The notes: generated from the letters alone by a model not told the origin. A stretch of DNA of 64,000 nt from Larus michahellis (GCF_964199755.1 NC_133907.1:5771001-5835000); one strand, 5' to 3'; positions 24,138-37,384 are shown, numbered from the stretch's first letter. A program made the numbers and translations.

Positions 24138-25400
24138 AGGGAATCGTAGAACGGTTCAGGTTGGAAAAGGCCTTGAAGACCATCGAGCCCAGTGTTAACC
24201 CAACACTGCCAAGTTACCACTGAACCACGTCCTTCAGCGCCACATCTACCTGTCTTTTAAATACCTCCATCACGACTCCACCACTTCCCTAGGCAGCCTG
24301 TTCCAATGCTTGACAACCCTTTTGGTGAAGAAATTTTTCTTAATATCCAAATCTAAACCTCCCCTGGCGCAACTTGGGGCTGTTTCCTGTTGGACTTGGC
24401 CTTGTTGAATCTCAAACCATTGGCCTCAGCCCATTGATCCAGCCTGTTCAAATCCCTCTGTAGAGCCTTCTGCCCTCAGGCAGATCAACACGCCCGCCCA
24501 ACTTGGTGTCATCTGCGAACTTACTGAGGGTGTTCTCAATCCCCTCACCCAGGTCCTCGATAAAGATATTAAATAGAACCGGCCCAGTACTGAGCCCTGG
24601 GGAACACCACTCATGGCCATCTGCCAACTGAATTTAACTCCGTTCTCCACAACTCTTTGGGCCTGGCCATCAGCCACTTTTTCATCCAGCAAAGCGTACA
24701 CCCATCCAAGCCATGAGCAGCCAGTTTCTCCAGGAGAATGCTGTGAGAAACAGTGTCAAAGGCTTTACTAAAGTCTAGGCACACAACATCCACAGCCTTT
24801 CCCTCATCCACTAAGTGGGTCACCTTGTCATAGGAGGTAATCAGGTTAGTCAAGCAGGACCTGCCTTTCATAAGCCCATGCTGACTGGGTCTGATCGCCT
24901 GGTTGTCCTGTACGTGCCGTGGGATGGCACTCAAGATGATCTGCTCCATAACCTTCCCCAGCACCGAGGTCAGACTGACAGGCCTGTAGTTCCCCGCGTC
25001 CTCCTTCTGGCCCTTCTGGTGGATGGGCGCCGCATTTTGCTGACCTCCAGTCAGCTGGGACCTCCCCATTTAGCCAGGACTACTGATAAATGGTTGAAAG
25101 TGGCTCTGTGAGCACTCCTGCCAGCTCCCTTGGTACACTTGCGTGGATCCTATCTGGGCCCATAGATTTGTGTGTGTCTAAGAGGTGCAGCAGGTCGGCA
25201 ACCATTTCCCCTTGGATTATGGGAGCTATATTCTGCTCCCTGTCCCTGTCTCCCAGCTCAGAGGGCTGGTTCCCTGAGAACAACTGGCCTTACTATTAAA
25301 GACCGAGGCAAAGAAGGCATTAAGTACCCCAGCCTTTTCCTCATCCTTTGTCACTGTTTCCCCCTGCATCCAATAAAGGATGGAGTCGGGGACCTTGTGG
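24138..25400 (-). mobile_element. CR1 LINE fragment with reverse-transcriptase sequence
   Basis: It begins at the CR1 3' end (near gaatcgtagaacgg) and reads antisense into ORF2. The minus-strand translation shows reverse-transcriptase blocks such as NYRPVSLTSVLGKVMEQII, LTNLITSYDKVTHLVDEGK and VDVVCLDFSKAFDTVSH. Frames are broken, so it is not active. It sits in the 3' flank of BPI copy B and is absent from copy A. Confidence 0.9.
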
Positions 25401-25925
25401 GGAGTCAGGCATGGCTCTGCCACACTAAAGTGAAATAACGATGAAAACATGATGGTCCTTGGTGCTTTGCAATGACCACAAGGATAAAAATAACTACAAC
25501 AGGGGTTTCTGGACACGTGCCCTCCCCCAGGGGGGCTCCTAGAAGCCCGTGGCTACCCCCAAGCAGTCCCCCATCAGGGAAGGTACCACAGTGACAGCAC
25601 CAGCACAGCCACGACCCCAGTGCCAGCTGCCTTTATTGTCACCAGCTGCCTCCGACACAGCAGAGGCAGGAGGGGAGGGGGCCAGGGTTGGGTTGGGGGG
25701 GCCAGGGACCCACAGCTCTCAGTAGTGCTGGGTGACTCCCCAGTGAGGGACACAGGACTTGGGCCCCAGCGGTGCTTCTGTCCCCAGCTGTCGTCAAGGG
25801 CAAGGCGGGCAGTGAGGAACGCTGCAGCACAAATGGTAGTCTTCAGTTCCAGCAGCAGGGCCAGGGGGAGGGAAGGGACGAAGCGGGCATTGTTGGTGCT
25901 TGAGGTCCTTCTTGTCACCTTATCT
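25401..25925. other. 3' flank and 3' UTR of BPI copy B
   Basis: Aligns with 12440-12577 plus 13076-13392 of copy A once the LTR is removed. A minus-strand AATAAA at 25632-25637 is the probable polyadenylation signal. Confidence 0.65.
25632..25637 (-). terminator. Polyadenylation signal of BPI copy B
   Basis: AATAAA on the minus strand, about 290 bases past the stop at 25926, in the same place as in copy A. Confidence 0.7.
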
Positions 25926-28900
25926 CTATCCCTGGGGCTGAGAGCGAACATCTGCTCCAAGCAGCAGGAAATTCTGGGAGAAAGAAAGCAAGCGTGGGGC
26001 TGCGACAGGCCCTGGCAACCACTTTCTGTTGCAGGCTGCGGTGTTCCCAGCACCCACCACATTTCGGGGAAGGAGGATGGATGGGCACATGTGGTTCTGC
26101 CCGCCCCATGCCTAATTTTAGCCCTGGAAAGGCTGTGAGGACATTTCACAGCCACGCTTCGCAATAACTGTTCAGCATCCCCGTAGTGTCCCCGGGTATA
26201 AGAACTGGAGAATGATGTGGTGTTGTCCTTGGGGTGCTGAGCCCGGAGCCCCACCGCATGGACAGGAAAAGCGGGGCTCTGGTTTGCAGCTCTGCTGCTG
26301 GGATCCTGGCCGAGCGCACCCTCCTTCCCACCCTATCCCAGCACGGGTTGGGGAGCTGGCTTTCTATGCCATGCCGGCAGGCGGGGGGCTCGGGGCAGCA
26401 GGACGAGAACTGGCACCGGGGCTGGGTGCTCCCCACTCACCTGGTGAAACCGCACGAGGATATTGGAGAGCTGTATTCCCTTCGGCATTGGCAGAGGGAA
26501 ACCTTGAGCTAACCTGGCTGGAAAAGACAACACACGTGGCCACATTGGGACAGGAATGGGAGCAAGAGGGAACACAGGCTGCGCAAAGCAGGCAGCCACC
26601 TCCTCCCTGCAGGGCCTTCTTGGCCTCTGTTCCTCCGGGGGTAGGCAGAGGAAATTCCTCCCAAGCTCCACTGAAGGGCTGGGGGCTGCATGTTGTGACG
26701 TGCCACCCCCACCCCAGGCCCCTGCAGCCGCCAGCCCCGCTCTGGCCCCATGTACTGGGGAGTCATGAGAAGCAGCGAGCGGGGGAGAGGGTCTGGAAAG
26801 CATTAGGATGTGCATCGTGCTCATTTTTTTCCATTGTGTTCACTGCTGGATGTGTGTCACAGCACCGAGAAGCTCCCGCTCGCTCCTGCCCATGGCCTGC
26901 CTCTGCCGGGTGCTTTTACTGCCGTCTCCTGCACTCGCTGCAGGCTTTACCCACTGATCAGGCTTGGCGACAGGGATTTAATTAGTGAGCTGGGTCTGCT
27001 CGGACAGAGCGACCTGGCCAGCGACTACCCCAGCACCCCCATTCCCCCCAGCAGGTTCTCACCGTTAAGACGCGGGAGCAGGATACTGGAAGCAAAGAAG
27101 TTCATTATGGACTGCAGCGATTCCACCTGTGGAGCGGAGAGAGGGAGAAGGAAAAGAGCTTTAGTCTCCAAAAGAGCAGGTAACCAGGTACTGGAGGATA
27201 ATTAGGAGAAGAAACAGAGACAAGGAGCTGGGATGGGCACGTGCTTCGCCAAAGAACAGCAGCTTTATCCTGCCACACTGGTGGCATAGAAGTGTAGGGA
27301 TGAGAGAGTAGGCAGTCCTCTCCCAGTCTCACAGGCTGAGGCAGGAGGTGTCCATGGGGTCAATGTGGAGCTTTGGTGCAGCCCCAGGTCCTGTGTTGGG
27401 GGACAGAGGGGAATGGTGGGGGCTCTGTTATGGGCAAGGATAACTTACCTGGAAAGTGCCAACATCTGAATGCTTCAGAGAGAGCTTCATCCTGCGCAGA
27501 GACAGAAGTGGTGCTGTAAAGGCTGTCCGAACGGAGGGAGCCATTCCCACTCTGGTGACACCTGTCAATGGCTGTGTGGTTCCCGCTTTCTCCAGCCCCA
27601 ACTCATCCCCTCTGCAATGAGTCCCTAAGCCCGGGACCTCCCCACCTGACCTCTGTCCCTGGGAGCCCAGCAAAAAAGCACACCCCCAGCCACCCCTCCT
27701 GCACCACTCCCCTCCTTACCTGCCCATCTTCAGGCTCCCAACTATGTGGCCAGAGTTCACGTTAATGACAGCAGACACGTTGCCTGTCTGGGGAGAGAGC
27801 ACAGAGCTCTGGCAGTGCTCAACCCACCTCACCCCAAACCAGACACGCAAGGGAACAGCTCTGACCAGCCAAAACTCAGGGGGACTGCTGCCCATCCAGG
27901 GGCATGTTTACATGCAGTGTTAAATCTGACATTTGTCAGCTTGAATGTGTTTCTGTTGGGGACATCTCCACTGCACTAGGACTGGGCTGGTTTTGGATGG
28001 CATCCGACAACGCTCCTGGCAGGATTTTGGCAGCAATGGCTCAGCAATGCTGAACGCAGTGGGAGGATCGTGCACAGCTCAAACTCCCATCTTTGCCCTG
28101 CTGAGATGCAGGGGAGAGCTCACCAACCGCCTTGTGTCAGCCAGAGCTGTGGCTGCACCGGGAGCTGCCCAGCCAGGACCAGAGTCACCACTGCAGGCTG
28201 TGCCCAAACTCACCAGGCTGAGGAGGAAGAGAGGAGCCAGGCTGGAGTTGGGAAGGATGGCGTAAGCCTGGATATCCACAACGGGCTTGAGGGAGAGCCC
28301 TCCTGGTCCGATGTTCAGGAACGGGGCAGAAGGGGTGGACAGCCTGAACTTCATCCGCAAGTCTGGGTACATCTCCTCTAGCTGCAGAGGAGCAGGGAGA
28401 GGGTAGGGGCAGTGGCACAAACCCCCGTTCCTGGGGGACACCACCTCGCACAGAGCAAATCCCCAGCTGTGCACGGCAGGAGCTCAGGGGAGGGAGGGCT
28501 GGAGCACTCACCTGGGGTACGAAGGCTGAGAAGGTGGTGGTGTCCAAGCGGAAGTCAACACCATTCGAGATCTGTGGCGGGAAGACAGTCACACTGGGAC
28601 AATGTGACATGGCCAAGCCCATGGTGATATCAGCCTTTCTGTCCCCACACGCTGCTGTGCCCGACAGCCCCAGCCCCATCCTGCAGCCCCCAGCTCTCAG
28701 CCTCTGGGCAGCTCGTCGAGGGAGCCCTCCGAGACCGCAGGCTGCTGCTGGAGCTCCTCTGCCGACTGAACCCATTGCCTGGAGACACAGGTACAGCCCC
28801 TGTCCCACCTGCGCTGCTCACCATGGAGTCCGTGATTTCGAAAACCAGCGCTCCAGCTGCGTGGTAGGCAAAGCCGGCTGTGTTGAAGAAATAGCTGGAG

Positions 28901-31900
28901 GCCCCAAAGTAAACCATGCGGTCGTGATCCGGAGGCAAGGCCAGCGCCAGCGGAGGGAAGGGGACGGCAGAGCGGTGGGCCAGGGAGAAGAATTCGCCCT
29001 GGGAGGAGGGAGAGAGGTGAAACAGGGGAAGAGAGGGTGGTGGGACTCAGCCGCTGACACAGGCTGGCAAACAGCGTTTGCAGGAGGTACCTAAACCTGG
29101 TTCCCCACCCGCCTGCAGCAATGGCATCAGCCAACTCAAGCGTTCCCAGGGAAGACTCTCACCTTCAGTGCCACATCCAGGGACTGTGCAGTAGCAGTTG
29201 GGGGTGCCACCAAGGAGTAATCAACCCCAGCAATTGCATCTATCCTGGCTGTGACTGTAAAACACGGGACAAATGGATGAGTGAGAGGGACGTGGCACAG
29301 GAAAGCAGGGAGGAGATGGCCTCCACCGACATCCAGGCAGTGCCGTGCCTGGGCTTCCCGGTGCAACCGCTCAGTACCAGCTTCACGTGTGCTTGCTTCT
29401 GTTAGAAGTCAAAAATCACATTTCCCTCCTGACTGTGTCTCAGCCATGCGGACTAACTCCTTGGCACGAGGAATGGTCTGGTTCCCCTGGCTACGGCAGC
29501 CCGTGCCCCCGCCAGCTCCGGGGCACAGCTCATTGGAGGCTGCGTGCAGATGAGCAGTCTCTGCAGCCAGACAGTGCGCAAAGTGACAAGTCTCTGCTGA
29601 TGTGGTGTTCCCCAGCTCCCAACTTGGGTGCGGAAATAGAAGGAAATGGGGAGTGGACACAAGGTAAACCCCTGCCCTCATGGCTGAGAAATGCTAGGAA
29701 GAAATGCTCCTAAAAACCTGCGCAGCGCCCGTCTTGTACCTGGCAGGGTCTGGACGTAAGGCTGGAGCTTGCTGTGCACAGACTTGACCACGATATCACA
29801 GACCTGCGAGAGAGAAATGCAGCGAAGCTGAGCACGGGCAGCTCTGCCGGCGGTGGCAAGTCCAGATCCCCCAGGTCAAAGCCTCAGCCGCGCTGTTTGC
29901 TTTGCTGCCTGGTGCCATTCTTCTACCTTGCAAAAGCCTGCTTAAATAAAAGAGCACACACCGTTTTTCACTGCTCATGCGGCAGCATATTAATTAAGTG
30001 TCCAAGATACAAGCAGGGTTTACCACAGAATCATTTAGGTTGGAAAAGACCCATAACATCATCGAGTCCAACTGTAAACCTAACACTGCCAAGTCCACCA
30101 CTAAACCATGTCCCTAAGTGCCACATCTAGAGGTTTACACCTGCAAACTCCTGCTTGCAGCAAGCTCCCCACCCGCAGTGCAGCTCCATGGAGGCCCTTG
30201 GAAGCAATCTCACTTGTGCCCTTAGACTTTCCCTATGGCCCGTGAGTGAATTGTGCTGAGCAGCCAAGTCTTGGCTGAAACAGAGCAACTGAAAGAGGTA
30301 ACCCACCCCCGCAGGGGCAGGACCACTAATTGCACCCACAAAGCAGAGCTAACCTGAGTTCCTAAAGCTCGGTGCTGCCAGGGTAGAAGAGCAAATCCCT
30401 CTGCTGCTGTCATCCATGGGTGAAACCCCAGCATCAGTGGGAGATTTAATTGTGGGCTAAACACCAGCTCTGGAATTTTACTGCAGGACACAGCCCTGCA
30501 GACAGCTGAGATGATCTGCACAAGCTCTCTTCTAATGCTTTCCCCATAATGGCACGGAAAACGCCAGGTAGGATCAGGCCATCATCTGTTCAACCGGGCA
30601 TCCAGCCTGCAGCAGCTGATGGCGAGATGCAGAGCTCCGGAGGAGCAGTGACCACTCTGACAGCAATGCAGCCCCTGCTGTGCTGTGCCAGGGAGGAAGA
30701 GGAGGGACAGAGCCTTGGGCACGGCCTTATTGACAGAGGGTTGCTGCTCTTCCCTGTGCCCAGAGAGCATTCGTTCCTGGAACTGGGGGCACAAGGACTA
30801 CACAAGTGCGTGCAGCAAGAGTAGGAGGCAGACACGGGCTGCCCCAGGGCACAGCCGATTCCAGCCCCTGCCCTCTCCTGCCCATCGCCCCTCGCACCAC
30901 CTCGCACATAGAGAAAGACACTGAGAAATGTGTGTGGGGCAAAGGGGGATGCAGACGCCAGCACAGCTCCCCTCCGAGTCCTAGAGCTGCCCTCCTTCCA
31001 GGAGGAAAAACTGCAGTAAAGGCCTTTGAGCCCCAGCTTTGCCCTGCTGCCAGTCCATCTGCTGCCACAGCTCCTGCAGCCTTGGAAGAGTTGCTACATG
31101 GCATCGGGAATAGCGCCTGGGCAGGATGGGATCTGCTGCGGGAGTGGGATTTGCCTGTTCTCCAGCTGCCTCCTTCCTGAGCAAGGTTCACATCCAGGGA
31201 GGCTGTAACTCCTGCCAGTTAGCCTTGTAGTAATTATTGCTAACAGCTTGTTTCCATGTCTTGTTGCGGGTCTCCTGCACGTCCCCTTTTGTACCATGTG
31301 GACGGTACCGGGGCCTCCCTGATGCACCCCATTAAAACAGACGGCAAGGGTCTGAAACCCAGAAATAACAATCTCTTCCCCAGCGATCCCCAAAGCATAC
31401 AGGAGCGCGGCCGTTCAAAGGACAGCTCTGGTCAGGTTTCCTCTGTTACACTGAGTTTGGCCGAGGCAGAAGATCTAATTAACTGACCACATGGAAGGAG
31501 AAGCCTTTGTTAATTAGGAACCAGTTATGCTGGGCTGTGGCAAAGGCCACAGTTTTCCAATTCAGCCGGAGCCACACGATGCTACGCAGACTGCAGTTAG
31601 CGATGCCCATTCCTCCAGCTTTCACCAAACTGGCAACACACCTGTGTGCTCTGGCTCTAGTTACATCCCTGCGTGTGCTCTGATCCTTCTAGCACCTCAG
31701 CGACACGTGAGGGCTAAGGACCTCCAGAAAAACCTGGTGCTCTGCCCTCCTTCACTCACATACCTTGCCCTCCAAGATCTTCCGGAATTTGGACTCAATA
31801 GCCTTATGGAAGAGGTTGTAAAGCCATCTGCAGAGAAAAACAGAGAGGAGTCGTCCTTTAGCTCAGAGGCTGCTGCAGAAGTATTTGTCCAGGAAAGGGA

Positions 31901-34534
31901 GACACTAGAGATGAGGCACATTTGGGAACATCATTCCCGTCCCCATTTGGCATCTAGCTTTGCCTCAGGGCTTACAGTAGCAAACAGACCTGCTTGTAAA
32001 CCACCTGCACGCCAGTCTACTGACTGCCTTAAATCTCCTTAAACGTGCAGCCACAGCAGGAGACATTTGGCCAGATTTAAGTTCATTCAGTCGCACATCT
32101 GGATGAGAAGCGCATCGCAAGAGTCCAGAGACAGCTCGGCAGTGGTGTGCCAGTGCAGGCAGTACAGGGGCAGAAGGGGCAGCCTCCAGGGGACTGCAGA
32201 TGTGCCAGATTCCTTGCACCAGGGCCTGGAAACCACCTTCCCATGGCGGATGGGCTACACACAGAGTATTTCTAAGCCTGGACGGTGAATTTACGTACCC
32301 CAACCTGCCCGAAAAGCGTACTCGGACGTTGGAGATGCGGGTGCTGCAGTAAGGGGTGCCAATGGTGGGTTTCCCGGAGGCGTCGTTGCCCAGCTTCAGG
32401 TTGATATTGACATAGACGTTCTCCACCCTCACGTCAAATGAACCATGGTCCCGGCTGCAGGGAAAGGAGGACAAGAACGGACGTTTCTTACCGGTGAGTC
32501 ATGGCGAAGGCACGCTGAATCAGCCAGAGCTTTGGGACAGATCTATCTAGCTCAGGTTCTCCCTTGTAGCGAGCACTCAGAGGAGACCGAGAAGGCTTTT
32601 AAACTCAGGGAAACCCACTTTCATTGGAACATAAACTAGGAGAGGTAACCTTTAAAGGGAGACCTGGCTGGGCTCCCCCAGGTCGAGGGGCTCCCAGACA
32701 TGCTTTGGGAATACAGTGGCTGCAGCCAGGCTGCGGGAAAGATAAGTTGGCACATCTGGAGAGAGCAAAGCAACAGCTGCCCAAACACAAGGGAGAGGGA
32801 GAGGAGAAAAAACCTGTCCAGACCCAGAGAGGGAGATGCAGAACAGAGAACCCGATGGGGAAGGGGAGAGCGAGGCACTTACATGAAGAGTAATTTCACC
32901 CGCCAGTTCCCGTTCACCTTGGCGTAGGCGTTGGAGATGGACACCTTCAGGCCAACGTTGGGGACAAGAGAAATCCGTGAGTGTGGCAATTGGAAACCAC
33001 TAAGGTCCAATCTAAAAATAAATAAATAAAAAATAAGAGAAAAGGGTCTTGAGAAGGTGTGCCTCACTCCCGGGCACATGGCTGAATAGGGATGGAGGAG
33101 CAGGGCCACCACGCCAGCTGCATCCCCACCTCCTGACCCACCACAGCAAGACAATGCCTGTCAGGGAAGTGCAGAGCAAAGCTGCGCCTTTAGGAATATG
33201 GCAAAGCAGGAGCGTCTCTGCCTGCACCAAGGACAGAGCCAACATCTCTGGAAGCCTTGGAGGGGACAGGATGGTCCTCTGTGGCTCCCCATCATCCCCC
33301 ACCACTCCTGCCCCTTGCATGGGTTTGAGGGGGCAGCAAGCTGCTCCTGAACACTCTCAGGGCTCACCTGGAGATCTCATATCGCACCTTCCCCAAGACC
33401 TTGATGCGAAAGTCACCCGAGAAGTCCGGCAGCTTCAACTGGGCCAGCTCTTTCTTCAAGACTGCAATCCCCTGCTGATGGGCTGCAGGGGCAGAAGGAG
33501 AGCGTCAACACTATGTGCTTCCTACAGGAGCAGGGAGCTGTGCACCAGGAGCACAGAAAGGGTTAAAGGAAAAATCCAGGCAATGCTCTCGATGCTTTCC
33601 ACCTCCCAGGCTATCTTTAAAGCTAATCTCAGAGCACAGAGCCCTCTGAGCACACTGGCAACTGCCTGAAGGCTGCCTGATGTCTTCACAATTGCAATCG
33701 CCAGAGGAAGGTGGTGGCCAGCTGGTATGGAAAGTGGGGAGAGGTCCCAGGCCCTGCTCTCCAGGCTGGGCACTGTGAGAAGTGTGCGGGAGGTCCCAGG
33801 CACTGTGCCATCCCATGCCCAGCACCCTCAGGCAAAGCTGGATGGAGCCCACATCCCAGGCAGCAGCACAGCGTCAGTGGGTGCTGCATCCCTGCATCCA
33901 TCTGGGAAGGGGAGTCACGTCCTGCTCTCCCGCACGGCTGGCAGAGCTGATGAGTAAATGAGCTGTTTCTCACACAGTGTATTTCAATCCATAACAGGGC
34001 TCTGCTGGAGCCAGGGCTCTGCCTGCCTCAATAAAACCAGCGCAGGGCCCATCCATCTCCGTCAATGTCCCCCCTGCAGCTCCCCACCTCCTCTCTCCTC
34101 CGCCGCTCACTCCTGTGGGGCTCACGGCTCGGCTGCCCAGACACGAGCCACAGGAGCGGGACCCTCCCACCCTGCGCCTCCCCCGATGCCACTGGGACAC
34201 AGCCCCCCCGGGACCCCGCAGGGCTGAGCCCTTTGCAGGGGCTCCATGAAGGTGGCGGTGGAGGCAGACAAGTGCATCAGCAGGAAGCCCTGGGCGATGG
34301 TGCATTCAGCACCCTTGGCCAAGGATCCCCCCAGACCCCTCACACTCCATACGAGTGCCCAGCTCCACAGCTCAACCACAAGCACGCCTGCGTGAAGAGA
34401 AAAGAGAAGCTGAACCCACCATAGTCCAAGCCTGCCTGGGTGATCCTCACCACGAAGCCGGGGTTGGTGGCCCCAGTGAGTGTCAGGAACAAAATCAGCG
34501 CCCCGCAAGCCACTGTCACGCTCTGTGCTCCCAT
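25926..34534 (-). CDS. BPI: BPI/LBP-family secreted lipid-binding protein, copy B
   Basis: Intact paralogue of the gene at 13393-22577, same architecture and length (479 residues). Exons: 34420-34534, 33368-33482, 32883-33011, 32299-32454, 31764-31827, 29740-29803, 29163-29254, 28822-28998, 28512-28571, 28214-28381, 27720-27787, 27449-27491, 27063-27126, 26441-26517, 25926-25973. All exon lengths match copy A and all splice sites are GT/AG. The signal peptide starts MGAQSVTVACGALILFL. Exon 8 is identical to copy A and exons 4-7 nearly so. Exons 3, 9, 10, 13, 14 and 15 carry clustered amino-acid changes; the end is VRSQPQG, not VRYQPRV. The conserved cysteines and Pro-rich linker are kept. The lack of stops or frameshifts points to two functional genes. 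This is probably a bird-lineage duplication and not the human BPI/LBP pair, because introns are also alike. Confidence 0.9.
30024..30131 (-). mobile_element. CR1 3' fragment in intron 5 of BPI copy B
   Basis: A short CR1 tail ('cagaatcatttaggttgg' and 'catcgagtccaac' blocks) flanked on both sides by GGTTTAC (30017-30023 and 30132-30138), which looks like a target-site duplication. Copy A at about 17630 has a single uninterrupted 'aggtttacacctgc'. Confidence 0.9.
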
Positions 34535-34583
34535 TCTGGCTTCTCTGTGGCACTGCTGCCAGGCTCCCCCTGCCCACACCACC

Positions 34584-34589
34584 TTTATA
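34584..34589 (-). promoter_or_regulatory. TATA box of BPI copy B
   Basis: Canonical TATAAA on the minus strand, about 50 bases upstream of the start codon at 34534. The aligned hexamer in copy A is TATAAG. Confidence 0.6.
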
Positions 34590-35287
34590 TCCATGCCAAA
34601 ACAGGATCTGCGGGCGAGGGAGGTGTGCAGAGCAGCTGCCACAGCCCACACGGGGCATCCCCTGCAGCCCCAGCGCTTCCTCCTCGGCCACTGCCCCAAT
34701 CCTTTGCACTTGCGGCACCTGTGCCTACCACATGTCACAGCACACCTGCACCCAGTGGCACACGCGGTGCCTCACCTCACAGGCAGGGAAGGGACAGCAA
34801 AAACCAGGAGGTGACAGCTCAGTTTGCAGTTCTACATTGGCTGCAAACAGTCCCTGCCTGCAGCAGAGGCAGGTGCTTGGTGAAGCAGACCCACTGCGGG
34901 CATGGGTTTGGGAATTTATGGTTCCTCACCCCATATGAGCAGACCCCAGAAACCCCCACAACCAGCAGGGCTGGTGAAGGGCCACCTGCCTGGGCTGGGC
35001 GGCCACAGCAGGGCACCGGGAGTGACTAAATCAGCAAGGTGCCCTGTGCCTCCAGCCCCAGGCACGGGGCTCCATCGCAGAGCAGGCACGCACAGGAGAC
35101 GTCCAGCACATCAGGAACAAACACCAAAGGCAAAACTTTAGGGGCCCTCACGTGTCACAGCTCTTGGGCTCAGGATGGCTGGAGATGGGTGCGGGAGCTG
35201 GGTGCAGGCAGGGGCAAAGGGGGAGCAGCCCCACAGCCCCCAGCCAGGAGAGCAGGGCCAGACCCTGCCCAGGCTTCTGGCAGCAAT
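34590..35287. other. 5' flank of BPI copy B, no gene
   Basis: Aligns in part with the 22640-23340 flank of copy A, but with many indels. No exon recognised. Confidence 0.5.
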
Positions 35288-35786
35288 AATCACAGAAACA
35301 TGGTGGGAGTGTTGGAATGGAAGGATACAGGCTCTTCAGGAAGGACAGCAGAAGATGATCAGAGGGCTGGAGCACGTCTGCTATGAGGACAGGCTGAGAG
35401 AGTTGGGGTTGTTCAGCCTGGAGAAGAGAAGGCTCCAAGGAGACCTTATAGCAGCCTTCCAGTCCCTAAAGGGGGACTACAGGAAGGATGGGGAGGGACT
35501 CTTTATCAGGGAGCGTTATGATAGGACATGGGGTAATGGTTTCAAACTGAAGGAGGGTAGATTTAGGTTGGATACCAGGAAGAAATTCTTTGCTGTGAGG
35601 GGGGTGAGCCCCTGGCCCAGGTTGCCCAGAGAAGCTGTGGCTGCCCCATCCCTGGAGGGGTTCAAGGCCAGGCTGGACGGGGCTTGGAGCAACCTGGGCT
35701 GGTGGGAGGTGTCCCTGCCCAGGGCAGGGGGTTGGAACTGAATGATCTTTAAGGTCCGTTCCAACCCAAACGATTCTGTGAATCCT
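35288..35786 (+). mobile_element. CR1 LINE, internally deleted, sense
   Basis: The 5' part (acatggtgggagtg... to ggatacaggctcttcagg) resembles the endonuclease-domain part of avian CR1 ORF2. It then jumps to the C-terminal reverse-transcriptase and 3' UTR part, encoding [20 protein letters not shown] and ending in 'ccaacccaaacgattctgtg'. Absent from copy A at the same place. Confidence 0.85.
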
Positions 35787-37384
35787 TGGAGCCTCCCCCC
35801 GAGCCCTGCCCATCCCCCAACCCCATGCACAGAGGTGAGGGAAGAAGAAATGATTTAAGTTACTTTCATTTCCCGTTGGGCAAGCGTCAGGACCCGGCCC
35901 AGGAAACCCACTGTAGCTGATGCAGGCAGATCTCATGCTGGATCCAGGGAAGTCCTGCTTGCCAGAGGACACATCCCTCCATCGGGCACTTGTGAAATGC
36001 AGCTATTGCTCAAGCACAGCCCGTGGCCGTGCCCTGCGGGGCTGTGACCACAGGAGGCCCCAAGGGACAGGGCGTCCAGAGCCTGGGTGTCTGTGCTGGA
36101 GGACCTGACACGTGAGAGATCAGGGCTAGGGCTCTTGGATCCACTCTGCCTTTCTTCCCCCACGTTTCAGATGCTGGCATGTGCAGGCTGCCTGGCAGAC
36201 ACACAGCAAACACCCACCAGACTGGCATGCATGGCTACATCTTTGAAGAGCGGCACCACAGTTGTTGTCTGCTCTCGGACCCAGGGCAGGAAAACAAAGG
36301 CACAGCAACCCAGCAGGTCTGATGCTGATGGTGCCTGCCAGAGTGGGACAAACGGCCCAGGGAAGAGCCGTGTCCCACAGGCACCCAGACAGCATCCATG
36401 GCCTGTGATGCTCCCACCAGTGCTGGCCCCAATCCATCCCTGAGGTCCAGGAGCCCATGGGCAGAACTTGTTTTCCCCAGAGAGAAGAAGCCAAGAGCGG
36501 AGGAGAAGGTTAAAACGCCAAATCCACATTTGCAGCCCCGTGGTGCCACAACCTTGCCACTGCCTGTTGCCAGCGTTTTGATGGATCTTGCTTGGTGCGG
36601 AGGAGAAGCTCCCCAAACCCACACCTCCATGACACCATATCTCAGCAAGGCGGTTTCAAAACAATATTTAAGACATTCAGGATGAGCATTGTGGAACCAG
36701 AACCTCTTCCATGAGGAGAAATGAAATTATATAAGGAGCAGCACAGAGAGGAAGCAAAACCAGAAAGTCTTCCTTCTGGGTTTGAGCAAATTTTAAAGTT
36801 GAACTCAAAAAATCCTTCAAACAGCACAAACCCTGACCAAACACTCCTGTGTTTGGCAAGGAACGGTTGAAACCACATCTAAAGCCCAACACCGCGGGCT
36901 GTTCCTGGTAGTGCTTCCTGCGAGGGATCACAGCAGGTAGTTGAGTGTGAAATCCTGCCCTGAGCCTTCGGAGGGGAAAAGGCTTCGTCTCACAGGTTGC
37001 TGCTGGGGAAGGACTGGTCCCCCCCAAGGCTGCCAGAGCTGGGCTGTGGTTTGCTGGGCTGTATGTGCAGGAAAGGGCCACCGTCAGGTGGGAGCCAAGA
37101 GGCTGGGAAGGCAGGGAGCGGCAGCAGGTCCATCTCCTCTGCTGCCAGCTGTCCCTTACCCAGGGCTGTGGGTCAGGACACCCTCCCTGCTGTCCCCAGG
37201 CCACGGCTTCCTCTGGGCCCACACGCTCCTCAGCACGTGCAGGCAGTTTCTGATCCTGCCCACAGGTCTTTCTGCATCCCTCATGTGTTGCAATGCCCCA
37301 AACCACGCCGCAATCGCATGCTGGGGCTCCCTGGGGGGACCTCAGGGGTTGAGCTGTGGCTCTGTTCCATTCCCAGCAGCCACC
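35787..37384. other. Intergenic, no gene recognised
   Basis: 35831-36033 is the last part of duplication copy B. From 36034 on the sequence is single-copy. A minus-strand open frame runs through 36677-38284, but it has no recognisable domain, no conserved neighbour exons and lies partly in a tandem repeat, so I do not call it a gene. Confidence 0.5.

Larger units (their letters stand above)
23569..36033. repeat. Tandem segmental duplication, copy B
   Basis: Head-to-tail partner of 11232-23568. It begins with a decayed CDK5RAP1 intron 1/exon 1/promoter block (23569-24137), then a CR1 insertion (24138-25400), BPI copy B, a CR1 in intron 5 (30024-30131) and a CR1 in the 5' flank (35288-35786). 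The three CR1s are absent from copy A and so arrived after the duplication or were lost in A. Confidence 0.9.

Noticed and set aside
24611-25283. Reverse-transcriptase-like protein as a host gene
   Set aside because: It is ORF2 of a CR1 LINE fragment with broken frames and a CR1 3' tail.
13393-34534. The pair as orthologues of human BPI and LBP respectively
   Set aside because: Introns and flanks are alike between copies, which fits a much later duplication than the mammalian BPI/LBP split; not proved without a tree.
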